Source of the DNA: Hyaloscypha bicolor E
Taxonomy: Eukaryota > Ascomycota > Leotiomycetes > Helotiales > Hyaloscyphaceae
Direction of reading: 5' to 3'
Assembly: GCF_002865645.1 (NCBI RefSeq)
Contig: NW_020194615.1
Coordinates: forward strand, 744,001-808,000
Length of the DNA: 64,000 nucleotides
The notes under the pieces are model-generated. The model ran no database searches, was not told where the DNA came from, and saw only the letters and a list, made by a program, of their open reading frames with translations. Positions 27,725-38,317 of the stretch are shown piece by piece; position 1 is the stretch's first letter, and each line of letters begins with the position of its first letter. Made by a program: the position numbers and the translations under genes.

Positions 27725-28773
27725 ATGCAGACTTCACTCGCTCTCGCTGCCCTAGCCGCAGTTGCCTATGCCATCCCGCAAGGAGTCACTACAAACATCA
27801 CTCCCACCTCCAGCGCCCCTGCCGGATTTTCCCCAGACTACAGTGGCCAATTCGAGATCTCCATCTACAAGACCTCTGCCAAGCGTTCCTTGACCGAGGT
27901 ATGTTGTCCTCAATCATTACTCCTGTCCATACTGACCATCATCAGCGTGCTTCCACCTGCGGACAACCGGGCTATCTCACCCTCACACTTGCTGGGGGCC
28001 AACTCAAAGACGCCCAAGGCCGAACCGGATACATCGCAGCCAACTACCAATTCCAGTTTGATGCTCCTCCTCAAGCCGGAGCCATCTATACTGGTGGTTT
28101 CTCTGTCGGTTCAAACGGTTCTCTCGCTCTCGGTGGCTCGGCTGTCTTCTATGAATGCCTGAGCGGAACCTTCTATAACCTGTACGACCGCTCATGGGCC
28201 GCTCAATGCGAGCCCATCCTCATCGGCGTCGTTCCCTGCGGTACCGTCGGCCAGCAATCTGATGGGCAGCCAACTGGCACCCCCGGGCCCAAGCCAGTCA
28301 CCCAGATCTCTGATGGGCAGCCACAAGGAACATCCGCTGTCCCAGTGCCAGTCTCCGAGTTCACTGACGGCCAACCTCAAGTCATCACCGTCTTACCCAA
28401 GCCACCCGTCACCCAGATCTCCGACGGACAAATCCAAGCCCCAACTGCTACCGGCAAGCCCGTCACCCAAATCTCCGACGGGCAGGTTCAAGCACCTTCT
28501 GCCACTGGCAAGCCCGTCACTCAGATCTCTGATGGACAGGTCCAAGCTCCTTCAGCTACTGGCAAGCCCGTCACCCAAATCTCAGACGGACAGGTCCAGG
28601 CTCCTACCACGGCTCCTGCTGTCGTAACTCAGATCTCAGACGGCCAGATCCAAGCCACTGGTGCTGCCAACGCAACCAAGTCCCCTATCCCCTTCACTGG
28701 TGCTGGCAACGCAGTTGTTGCGTCGTCCTTCGCTGCATTCCTTATGGGTGCTGCTGCCATGCTCCTCCTGTAA
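27725..28773 (+). CDS. PIR-repeat cell-wall protein with C-terminal GPI-type tail
   Basis: Two exons (27,725-27,898 and 27,946-28,773; 47-bp intron) give 333 residues. It has a signal peptide (about 1-16) and a Lys-Arg dibasic site (53-54), where Kex2 cleaves in PIR proteins. A four-cysteine domain has spacing C-x65-C-x16-C-x9-C (Cys63, 129, 146, 156), very like the yeast PIR cysteine domain. Eight PIR-type units with a DGQ core follow (about 160-305), most reading VTQISDGQ(V/I/P)Q. The protein ends in a short Ser/Asn linker and a hydrophobic tail of about 20 residues resembling a GPI signal. PIR repeats are ester-linked to beta-1,3-glucan through a glutamine. Here the cysteine domain precedes the repeats, the reverse of yeast. 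Role: covalent wall structural protein. Confidence 0.9.
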
Positions 28774-30868
28774 AATTGTGGAGTTCGCATCGTGGTGGGA
28801 GGATCGTTTCGTTTCATATTGGATTGAAGCGAGTTGTAGGTAATGGCACATTCTTTTTAAAAGTTATGGCATAGCTGGCTGGAGCATTTGGAACAGCACA
28901 TCAAATCACATTATTATGGTATCAAGCGGAGGATTAATAGGATTGTATGTGCGAAATTTGTGAAAGATTAAAAGAACGCAATGAATAATACGAAGAACTG
29001 GAGATGAAGTAATGGTGTATATAGCGACGATCTATAATCATGGTCGAATGAAAAACAGTTTGAAAAACGCTTCTCCTTCCATCATGCCCATGGAACCTGG
29101 TGTAATTCTCTCCGACTTCGCCGCTTGATATCTGTCCAAGTTCTTGTTTCGCGTCCTGAGCCAAGCGATGCACACATGTTTAACTCAGCATCTCATCCCG
29201 ATTTCATTCACTGTCAGTTCCTCATCTCAATCCCATCAAACCAACCCCTCCATCAACGCGCCGTCACAATAAGGTTATTGCGATGCACAGCCTTACCCCA
29301 TCGCCACGTCTCACCCAAACCCATGAAGTTGTGGAAATTACGATGCTTAATTCTACTTTCCCCCCCACCCTCATTTCCGGTTCTTCTCACGTGACTATCT
29401 CCCAGCCCAGCTGTCTCGGTCCGTTTCCTTCCCCACTCTTCGTTTCATTTTTAGTTTTCCCCTGGATTCGGCGCTCGTAGTAAACCAAAGTTCTCCTTCA
29501 CCGGGCATGATTTTGGATTTTCAACGGGAAAGGGGGCTTTCACATGTTTCCGTCCCCTATCTTCGACGCAGCCCAAGTTTTGCAGCTCAACAAAACATGA
29601 AACGTCGCTTCGCTGCCAAGATTGCAAGGTTCTTTCTTTCAGCTGCACGTCATGTCAGCTTGATTGCTTAACAGTACCCCCCTCCCCCTTTTGTTCTTGG
29701 CACTTGGCTCAGCCTTTCGGATTTTCAGCCCCCCTTTTCTTCAACCTGTCTGTAACAAGTAAGTGGCTGGCTCTGGGCCATTTCCCGTCAGCGGCCAGAA
29801 AGAAAACGACTGACCGGGTCGGCCAACCTCTCCCATTCCAAGTTTTCATTTAGCTTTTCACTTGTTTTATTTATTTATAAATAGATTAACTCATGCGACG
29901 GACTTCAGCTAAGTTGACTGGCACCAATGTGCATAGAGCTAAGAGCCGCATTCCGTTCGGAGTCTAGCTGCACGCCGTGGTGCACCGTCTCGGATCGAGT
30001 CGGAACTGGCTGGAGGCTGCCAAGGCATCGGAGCGAGCTCCGGACTGCCTTTCACGCCGTCTTCGCTTCTTATTTAAGTCTTCCGAGGTTTCCAAGATCT
30101 TGCTGGAAGGCTCGTTAGCTTTGAGCTTTGCTGGAATTGGCCTTCGGGAATATATTACTGAGTTTCGACAGAAGGGCGTACAACCATACACAAAAGTGAC
30201 GAGTCCGAAATGGATGCGAGATAGATAGTGGATCAGGACGGGAGCAGGGAGGGCGGTGGTGCTGGATTGAATGCTGGCGGTGGAATCTTTGGAAGGCTGT
30301 GGGCAAATTTCAAGTAACAAGGCTCCGGCAAATACTCCAAATACACTGGGTTATTGGTTGAGTAGTAGTGGCATTTCTCATGTGTCGTCACTTGGTGATT
30401 TAGGACAAGGCCTGGATCATCCGCTAATTCATGAAGGGGAATAAGTGCAACCTCGGTCTTGAACCACTTCCGTGCTCAACAATCTGTATTTACGATCGAA
30501 CCTCTCTGAAGTCTGAATAAGAGGAACGAGAAGCAGTCAAGTGACCACCACACCACTGCGTTGAAAGACTAGCGAATACGAAGCCCGAGGAGGAATAGAG
30601 TTTGCATATCACTACGATCGACCGGCAGTCATGTCTTCCCGCGATCGGCTTTGACCCCAGTAATGCAAGCAGGGTCTTCAACATCATTGATGCTCGATCT
30701 CTGTCGTGAGCCGACTTTGGCTTGGTGATCATGACATCTTAGCTGCACCATTAATCATTGATTCAAGGGATCTGATCTGCAATGTTGCACGCACTGACAG
30801 GATAGTGACAATCGGTTAATCATCAATCTGGGAAACCCCTGCCGGACTCCTAGATTTGAGGGTGTGAG
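28774..30868. other. Long intergenic region downstream of the PIR gene
   Basis: About 2.1 kb. Short ORFs on both strands have no recognisable domain and no convincing splice structure. An ATTTATTTATAAAT-like AT tract occurs at about 29,868-29,882. I see no gene; a noncoding transcript cannot be excluded. Confidence 0.45.
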
Positions 30869-31158
30869 TAGGGATGCTAAAATTATATAATTCAGGACTT
30901 GAATACGTAATATCGTAAAATAATCACTCAGACTTGATTATGGTGATATTATCTTGCATATGAGACATACCATCAGAAGCCTCCATTTGACTAGCGCGGT
31001 TTCGTGCTCCTCCCTAATAATCAAATGCACTAATTTACCCTTTTCCACGTGCCGAATTATGCACGATTTATACGCTCTTTTATGCAGTATTTTATGCATT
31101 ATAATATTGGCGACTTGATTATTATATAATTGTAATAATTATAAATCGTGCATCCCTA
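30869..31158. mobile_element. hAT-type MITE with 8-bp target site duplication
   Basis: The 290-bp AT-rich insert has a perfect 9-bp terminal inverted repeat (TAGGGATGC at left, GCATCCCTA at right). It is flanked on each side by the identical octamer GGTGTGAG (30,861-30,868 and 31,159-31,166). A TAG-starting TIR and 8-bp duplication are the hallmarks of hAT elements. A second copy of a GCACGATTTATA motif occurs internally near 31,061 and, inverted, at the right end, as in subterminal repeats. It has no coding capacity, so it needs a transposase in trans. Confidence 0.88.
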
Positions 31159-31702
31159 GGTGTGAGTAATGAACGGCAAGGAAACCTCGAAAAGCTTCGC
31201 AGCAGACAGTTATCGACATCCAAGAGAGGGCTGCCTAACCCCCGGTTGCTGAAACATGATCCAGCTGAAATTTGAGTTTGTTGGCCTTCTTGTGGCAACT
31301 GCTGGAAGTTGGAAATATCTCACCAATCATCAAACTCCAAACCATAACTTACTTCAGTTGCCCAGCTGAAAGAGGTTGTCCCCATTCAGGGGGAAGCAAA
31401 CCGTCATGTCATCAGTCACTTGTCTTTATTCGAAGAGGGCAATTGCAGACTTGGAGACTTCACCGCATATTGGAAAGGGAAAAGTTTCATGCAGCTCAAT
31501 CAATGCCTTCTGATTGATACCAATCTACATAGCCCCAATGAATCATAAAAAGCCCTCAATGTTAGCATGCTAGTATACAGTAACTTGATGCCCAAGTCCC
31601 AACCCCTTCCGGAACGCCTAGAATTTGTCCTTGAACCGCCGTTCAAGTGCTTTGCCTGTCCTCGATGATGCGATGCACTTTTTTTCTATTCATACCCCCA
31701 GA
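31159..31702. other. Intergenic region with MITE right flank
   Basis: It begins with the right target duplication and contains no supported gene. It forms the 3' flank of the GH17 gene. Confidence 0.5.
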
Positions 31703-34072
31703 TCAAGTCACCGTCTTCCCTCCACAACTAGGGACAGTGACCCCCGGCTTCAAATTCCGATTAACATCCATCAATCCCCATTTATCTTCCCATTCCTTAC
31801 CCGGGGTATCGAACTGAATCTTCCACGGCTCATCAAACGCCTCGAACCAGAAGTAATTCGTGCCGTTCGCCAGAGCTTGACAGACCCAATCGTTCATAAA
31901 AGTATTCATCTCTGGAATACCTGCCACGGAACCAGTCGTGCACGTCGCTGCGGCGCCGCAGTCAGTCCCACCCGTAGATGGCCATCCAGTTTCGGAGATG
32001 ATATTCTTGGAGATATCAGACTTGAGGATCGTGTCGTGGCCGGTCCAGAAACTGTAGGTCCATGATGCTGCTACCTCTGCGGTGACTCCAGCGAAGAAGG
32101 GGTGGATGTTCGCCATCAGGTAGTCGACTTTATTGGCGAGTTCTGCCGTCCAGTTGTCTCCGAGATCTGAGCTAGCTACTGGGAGGGTGATGCCCATCTG
32201 CGATAGGTTTGTCCTGACTCCATCGATGATTGTTCCAAGCTGTGTGGCGGTCATGTCTTCACGGAAGAGGACCTCATTGCCAACAATGACGCCCACGAAC
32301 GAAGATGCGCCGTATTTCTGGAAGACGTCATACATCTGAGCGAGTTGCCGTGCGTTGGTGGTTGCATTCTGATCTTGCCAAACCCCCATCCAGACCTTGA
32401 TTGTACCATTCAGTCCCAGTTGATCTATCGCGTGCAGAAGCAATTCGGTTTGGTTGCAGTCGGTTCCGTACAGTCGAATTGTATTGGTCAACTGAGAAAG
32501 GACTGCCAAATCTCGAGTGACATTGTTCTGAGAAGCCGGATATGTCAAGCATCCCGGGTATTGTGTGTACATCGGGGTGTAGTCAATGCCAGGGAAGACT
32601 TTGTGGAGATTTTTATTGTTCATGAGTGCCTTGATCTCGGCAGAGTTCTTGTCGAGGTCTCCATTGGTTGCAGTGTCGTCGGAAGCGGATTGCCCCGAGA
32701 CTTGGGTTGTGTGCTTCTTCGACAGGATGCCGCCCACAACTCCTCCGGCGATACCTCCAAGAATCGCCAATACCACAATTATGCCCACAATCCATCGTAG
32801 CTTCTTGTTTCCAGTCGACTGTTTGTTCAGCCACTCGCTCTTCTCTTCCCCCTTCCCGAGGTCGTAATTATTCCCTCCCGCTCCATAGTACTCGTTCACT
32901 GGGTTGTACTGTGGCCCCGACCCCGATCCCGATCCGCTAGCACTCTTCTTTCCCAGGATCCCTCCAACTGCTCCCAAGACTCCACCTGTGGCGGCAGTCC
33001 CTGCAGTAGCTGGAAGGTTTCGATCAGAATGATGGCCCAAGCTCAACAAAGACCCTCGTTTGTTGTGTCTGTATTCCAGTCCTTCATCTCCATCGTCTTC
33101 GATGACGTTGGGGTCTACCTCCCCCAAGCTAGGATCCATGTTCCTCGAATATCGATTGTATGGGATATCGGCGTAGGGTTCTTGGTTGAAACTGTGAGGT
33201 GACCGTGAAGCAATGGAGCGGGACTGTGGTGTAGTCATGCCAGGAGGGAAAGCAGCAGCTCCAAGAGGCGTCAAGGAGGTTTGTGAAGGTTCTCCCCGTG
33301 GCGGTGCTCGATCGTATGGAGATTGCTCGGGCATCCTGCCTTGCGGTGGATGTTGCATCGATTGCTCATAACGCTGCTGGGAATGCATCGCTGGATCGAA
33401 GCCCTGGTATTGCTGGTCAAGGCCCTGGTGGGGATGTTGTCGCGGAACGAAACCTTGTTGGTTGAAAGCTTGTTGCTGCTGCATCCTTGGGTCGAAGCCT
33501 TGTTGATGCCGCGGATCGACCGTGTCCGTCCTTGGATCATACCCAGGTGTACTCCTCAGAGCCTCCAGTCCACTCTCCCTTGCATGTGTGTCTGCAACTC
33601 CCATTGCAATACCCGCAAGACCGCCCGAAGCGCTCTCGCTGAAGTTATCCGCACCAGGGGTGACGATCTCGTAAGGGTTCGAATCTCTGTCTGCGTAGCC
33701 CAATTCCCGCCCCCAGAGTCTGCCTTCTGCGTCTCGATGTGGAGGCGGCGCTGTGAGTCGTGGGGGACTCACAGACGGAGCGTAGCCTTGGGGAGATATT
33801 TGTTGGCCTGGATTTCGTTCTTGGGAGTACCTTCGTGCAGCTCGCAACCGATTGAAGGAGCTCTCGGGGTGCGCAGCAGGATTGGGAGGAGAATGGTATT
33901 GTTGTGGTTCTGTTTGCCGGGGAGGCGAGGAGTATTGTTGTGGTTGGTTTTGCTGGGAAGGAGAGTGGTATTGTTGTGGGTACTGTTGCCGCGGCGGGCT
34001 CCTTCTCTGGTCGTAATAAGGTTCTGGATTCTGTCCTTCGTTTTCGAAGGGGTGACGATGTTGATTCTGCAT
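31703..34072 (-). CDS. btgC: Glucan endo-1,3-beta-glucosidase, GH17, type II membrane protein (BtgC-like)
   Basis: A single exon encodes 789 residues. I chose the ATG at 34,072 because it is the first Met before the typical Gln/Pro/Tyr-rich N-terminal region. That cytoplasmic region (about 1-420) is low complexity with PQQYHSPP-like repeats. One transmembrane helix (about 425-451) is followed by a Ser/Thr linker and a GH17 domain (about 500-789). The acid/base glutamate is in VGNEVLF (Glu600) and the nucleophile in ISETGWPST (Glu694). The WFEAFDEPWK block near the C-terminus is also characteristic. Architecture and length match Aspergillus BtgC: a membrane-anchored enzyme acting on wall beta-1,3-glucan during growth. 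It has several N-glycosylation sites. Confidence 0.93.
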   Translation of the reverse strand: MQNQHRHPFENEGQNPEPYYDQRRSPPRQQYPQQYHSPSQQNQPQQYSSPPRQTEPQQYHSPPNPAAHPESSFNRLRAARRYSQERNPGQQISPQGYAPSVSPPRLTAPPPHRDAEGRLWGRELGYADRDSNPYEIVTPGADNFSESASGGLAGIAMGVADTHARESGLEALRSTPGYDPRTDTVDPRHQQGFDPRMQQQQAFNQQGFVPRQHPHQGLDQQYQGFDPAMHSQQRYEQSMQHPPQGRMPEQSPYDRAPPRGEPSQTSLTPLGAAAFPPGMTTPQSRSIASRSPHSFNQEPYADIPYNRYSRNMDPSLGEVDPNVIEDDGDEGLEYRHNKRGSLLSLGHHSDRNLPATAGTAATGGVLGAVGGILGKKSASGSGSGSGPQYNPVNEYYGAGGNNYDLGKGEEKSEWLNKQSTGNKKLRWIVGIIVVLAILGGIAGGVVGGILSKKHTTQVSGQSASDDTATNGDLDKNSAEIKALMNNKNLHKVFPGIDYTPMYTQYPGCLTYPASQNNVTRDLAVLSQLTNTIRLYGTDCNQTELLLHAIDQLGLNGTIKVWMGVWQDQNATTNARQLAQMYDVFQKYGASSFVGVIVGNEVLFREDMTATQLGTIIDGVRTNLSQMGITLPVASSDLGDNWTAELANKVDYLMANIHPFFAGVTAEVAASWTYSFWTGHDTILKSDISKNIISETGWPSTGGTDCGAAATCTTGSVAGIPEMNTFMNDWVCQALANGTNYFWFEAFDEPWKIQFDTPGKEWEDKWGLMDVNRNLKPGVTVPSCGGKTVT

Positions 34073-35347
34073 TGTGAGGAAGGAGGGGGGAAGGGATGAA
34101 GTGTAGTGTGTCCCTCTGCCAGATGTCTCCACGCTGTCTCGTATTCTTGGACTGGAACCCACTAGCCCGCCGCAATGGGTCCGCAAGTACGAGAGGCTTC
34201 GATCGACTGTTCTTTACCCAGTTCCCCAGTCCGTAAAAGGTGGCAGGAGGCTTTCGAGTTTGATTGTTCGTTTTTTCCAATAAATCAGGTCTGCGCCACC
34301 ATGGGTCCGTCGAGACACAGAAAACAGGGCAGCCCCAGTGGAGATGCAGATCGATTTTTGGCTCCCGAATTGAAAATGAAACAGAGATCCGTTCTTCACA
34401 GAAAAGATACCGTTTTCCAGCGGCCTCAGCAGAATCCCTTGCGCATTGCTGCTCAGCTCTGGTATTAACTCGAGCGTTGGTATTTCCATTCTCCTGAGAT
34501 GTTGGGGGTCGTCCCGTCTTGTGCGGCGGCGGGATGTTGCCCCCGTGGTTGGCTGGGGAGCAAGCATGCGAAACAGAGGCTTGAACGCGGGGGGGCGCAG
34601 TGCAGCGCTCATCCCTATTTAGCAGCGCCAGGGGCAAGGGCAAGGGCCTGAGCCGAGGGGCAGGCATGCGAGCTGACGAAGCGATTCTCGTACCATCGTG
34701 AGCCGCTGATGAAGATATACTTCCCCACAGATGTGTGCGATATTACCATTCACAGTGGGAAATGTTTCGTGCATTTTTCCAGGATTTTTATTGGTTTTTT
34801 TTTTATAGCGTTGCAGTGGATCTGCGTCGTCACTCAAGGTCCCTTCGAGAGCATCGCCTAACTACTCACCCCGCCACTGCTTGGGATCTGATTATGCAAG
34901 TGCTTCTTGTCCAGGGCAAGCTTCAAGTGGGCAGACTGAGTCTTCGACTGGATGAAAAATGTCACTGCAAGCCGAAACTCTTAGAGTTTTGGTTTTGCCG
35001 CCAGGAATGAAGAATACTGCACAGGTCCAATTTTTGTTTATTTGATAATGGATGCATCCTACGAGAACCTGAGGTTCTACTCAACAAGCGGTTTGAAACA
35101 TTGGCGAACCCTCTTTACTTGATTCTCGTTATTGTATCCAACATCTAATTCTAAAAGCCGTTCGGAAAGGGGTTGATGCGCTTGCACATTCCCTTCCCGC
35201 TGCTCCGGCTCATGATGCGGTCATTAGCCTCGGAAAGTCTTCGTCAGGGAATTCTTGCCCCTCACCCCGCTCCAGGAGATCAAACATAAGAACAAGCTTG
35301 ATTTATTCTGTACACTTCACCCGGTTGCAAAATCGTCACTATTCACA
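34073..35347. other. Divergent promoter region, GH17 / isochorismatase
   Basis: About 1.3 kb between two divergent starts. Long open frames antisense to the GH17 N-terminus extend here but are codon-bias shadows of the repeat-rich gene. A T-tract (TTTTTTTTTTT) lies at about 34,793-34,803. No gene is called. Confidence 0.5.
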
Positions 35348-35970
35348 ATGGCAAAATCATTCAGGGAATTGGTCGGTGTTCTACCCTCGAGGGCTTCCAC
35401 AAAAGACAGCGTCCTCGTCATTATCGATGCTCAGAATGAGTATACACTCTTGCTTCTGTATGCCAGCACTCTGCTAACTGACACAGGTATGCGGAGGGAC
35501 ACCTGAAGACCGAGAACGTCAGTGAAACACGCCAGGCCATCTCTCAGCTCCTCGAAAAGTACCGCTCCGCATCCGCACCCCTCGTCCACATCGTGCACCG
35601 AACTCCAGACGGGGCGCCCGTGTTCACTCCTGGCACTTCTCTCGCCGAAGAATTCTCCGAACTCACCCCGAAGGCCGGCGAGAAAGTGATTGGCAAGCAG
35701 TTTCCTGGCTCTTTCACCAGCACAGATCTCGAGGAGTATCTCAAGAGCACCGGGAAGAACAAGGTAGTGCTATGCGGGTATATGGCACATGTCTGCGTTT
35801 CCACGACAGCGAGGCAGGCTGCTGAGAAAGGGTACGATGTGATTCTGCCACAGCAGGCGATTGGTGATCGAAATATTCCTGGTGTGGACGCCCGCGATTT
35901 GGTCCAGACGACTCTTATGGAGTTGGCGGATGCTTTTGGGAGCATTGTGCAGGTCGCGGACATCAAATAG
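35348..35970 (+). CDS. Isochorismatase-family cysteine hydrolase
   Basis: Two exons (35,348-35,439 and 35,487-35,970; 47-bp intron) encode 191 residues, usual for a single-domain family member. The expected triad is visible: Asp27 in LVIIDAQNE, Lys101 in [10 protein letters not shown] and Cys134 in [15 protein letters not shown]. The fold hydrolyses isochorismate or amides such as nicotinamide or N-carbamoyl compounds; the substrate cannot be told from sequence. There is no signal peptide, so it is probably cytosolic. Its stop lies only 34 bp from the stop of the convergent SRR1 gene. Confidence 0.92.
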
Positions 35971-36004
35971 GCGCTTGTGTACCAGTCCTCAAGAGGACAC
36001 CATT

Positions 36005-36899
36005 TCAGGGCTTCGCAGTCTCGGATGGGAATTTAGATGTAGATATCTTCCTCCAGTATATCTTCGTATCTGAGAAATCGTGTCGAAGTTGTGGGAAATC
36101 AATGACCTCGCAGCCTCCAACCAGCTCTTCTAAGGTTTTTGTGATCCCTTCTGATTTCTCCGATCTGCCTTTGCGTTAAGTCTGCAAACTTTCTGGGGTG
36201 ATAGGCTGGAGATACTCACGACTCGAACCTTCCAAAGTTCCCAACGTCTGTGCCAATCAACACCGCAGGCCGGGGACCCGCGCTGATCGCTTTGTAGACA
36301 TCGACGTAGCAATGAATAGCATATACCAGCGTCCCCGCCTTCACCCCCTTGAAAGCCTCCGGATCCTGCACCACTTTATAGCCCAAGCTACCGAGAAACT
36401 CGTTGTCCAAACCCGTGAACTGCGGATCCTGCAACACAACCTCCAACCCCTTTCCAAGTACACTGATAATTGTCTGCAAAGCAGCAAGCTGCGTAGCACT
36501 AGCACGTCTTCCTTCCCTTCTCGAGTTCTGCAGACTGCCCATGCCGAGGAAGACGACGTTGCCAATCTTCCTCCTCTCCTGTCCCTCCCCGAGTAAAGCC
36601 TTGATCTCCAAGCACGCAGGGCTTGCCTCCCACTGTTTCTTCCAGTGTTCGAACTCCTGCTTCAATTCTTCGTGTGTGCGAGCGATGTAGCTGACACCAT
36701 TGAGAACGAAGTCTCCGCCTTGAAGCAGCGCTGTTGTCTTTAGCCCTTCGGTCTTCCCCTTCCTGTTCGGGGCGTCAACAACATGTGTCCATCCCTCATC
36801 GTCCAGTATCTCTCTCCTCTTCGTGTGCACGACCGTCTTCTTCTTCTCGTCGGTGTTCGCAGTCGTCGAGGGTTTCTTCTTGCGAGGCATTGTTGCCAC
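36005..36899 (-). CDS. SRR1-domain protein
   Basis: Two exons (36,899-36,220 and 36,164-36,005; 55-bp intron ending GGCAG) encode 279 residues; a start at 36,890 (MPRKKK) is equally possible. It begins with a Lys-rich tail and then an SRR1 core with NVVFLGMGSL, QLAALQTII, VVLQDPQFT and DNEFLGSLGYKVV. The C-terminal exon restores the family ending with FSDTKIYWR. SRR1 proteins were named for red-light signalling in Arabidopsis, and the yeast homologue Ber1 is linked to microtubule and proteasome function. Biochemical activity in fungi is not defined. It is convergent with the isochorismatase gene. Confidence 0.9.
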
Positions 36900-38317
36900 A
36901 AACCGACGCCCAAATTTAGCCTAACAAGCCTCCTAATAGACCATCAATCTCAGATCCAGGCGCCAGGTCCGGTATGCACTGCTCGTGTAGGTTCAGGAAT
37001 CAAACAATCAATCAATCTGCCGCACCCCTCACATCAATGGGCTCGCGAATCCCAAAGTCAGGATCGTAAAGAAAATCGGGATGTGTGCTCAAAACGGAAG
37101 CGGTGTGATTCTGCCGGAGAACATGCAGGACCTCGTGAGACCCCTAACAATAAAGCCACGCTTCACACAGAGCCGAGAGCGCCGCCTTTTTGATAGTGGG
37201 CATTGAAACCTGGCGATGCGCCGTGATTGTGACGAGGTGACGCGATGTGAAGTAACATCGTTGTATTGAATATCGGAATTGCAGGAGACGCACGGGAAGG
37301 AGATCAGACAGGCGCTCCTTCAGGTCAGCACAGTCAGTCACATTAGTTGTTCACATCCAGAGCAGCATTTCACGGCTTTGAAGTCCAAGAAAGTGGCACG
37401 GTGAGGCCGAAGGGGGGCTCAAAGCCCGAGTAGCTGAAGTACTACGTAAGCAGGGCCGATGGCTGAAGTGAAGTGTCTGTCAGCTTACTGCACAAACTCG
37501 ATTCTCGTTCACCGGCACTAGGGGGCAAATCCCATCCTTCACCCTCTCTCCCGAACGGTCCCCGATCCTCCTTTCCAATTGCCGAATCTTGCTTGATTCC
37601 CAATTTCTAGAAGCAAAGGGCCGTTTTCAGACAGACAATGGATCGTTCGATTCTTCAGCGGCTACTTGTGACTTGTTACTTGGTACTCCGTACTCCGTAC
37701 CTCTCGCGCCTCGAACGGGAGTCTCGCCACGCCCTCCCGAGCGCCAACTCCCGCCGTCCCGTTGGTCAGCTCCGCTGCCTTCCCCTCCAAGCGCTACCCC
37801 TCCCCCCGCGCTGATTCGCGGCACGCTCGTGCTCAGCTGCAAATCATCTGTGGCCCTGGGAGGCGCTACTCCCGATCCCGCTTAGCCGCTCTGCACGAAT
37901 GCCAATCCCGCGCGCTGAGTGGCTGGGCAAAATACATGCTCTCGCTCCACAGCCTTCTTGCCGCCCAGCTGCACGAGCCGAATCGGTCGCTCTGCTGGCC
38001 GGCGACCACTCAACGCTGCTGCAGCTGCCCCCACAGCATGCCGGTGGAAATGCGCATCGCAACCATCGCACACCACCGCACACCTCGCTCTGTCGGCGCT
38101 GGCTGGCCGGTGGAACAAAAGGGCGCCCGCAGCCAGATCGGCCGCGACCTCTTCACGCCTGCTAATACTTCCACTCAGCGAACGACCTTCGATTCTGTAC
38201 GACGTCCGTTGACCGACGACTTGCACCTCCCTTCAACACACGATCTGGTATCTGAGTTGGGTTGAGCAAGTGAGCGAGCGAGCGAGTGGAAGAAACGAAC
38301 AGACAGTGTAGATCACC
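36900..38317. other. Divergent promoter region, SRR1 / X325 gene
   Basis: About 1.4 kb. GC-rich with many overlapping open frames on both strands, none with a domain. It contains a 7-bp tandem repeat (37,664-37,698) and a GAGC-type run (about 38,268-38,288) just upstream of the X325 start. Confidence 0.5.
37664..37698. repeat. 7-bp tandem repeat, five units (ACTTGTG to ACTCCGT)
   Basis: Five consecutive heptamers, ACTTGTG, ACTTGTT, ACTTGGT, ACTCCGT and ACTCCGT, are visible, followed by ACC. The TACTCCGTACTCCGTAC part resembles a motif seen in many ascomycete intergenic regions (from memory). Confidence 0.6.

Noticed and set aside
29964..30320. 118-codon minus-strand frame
   Set aside because: No domain, Arg-rich composition, and no support from splice or start context.
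33323..34667. Long open frames antisense or shifted to the GH17 N-terminal region
   Set aside because: They mirror the repeat-rich coding sequence of the glucanase and have no family resemblance.
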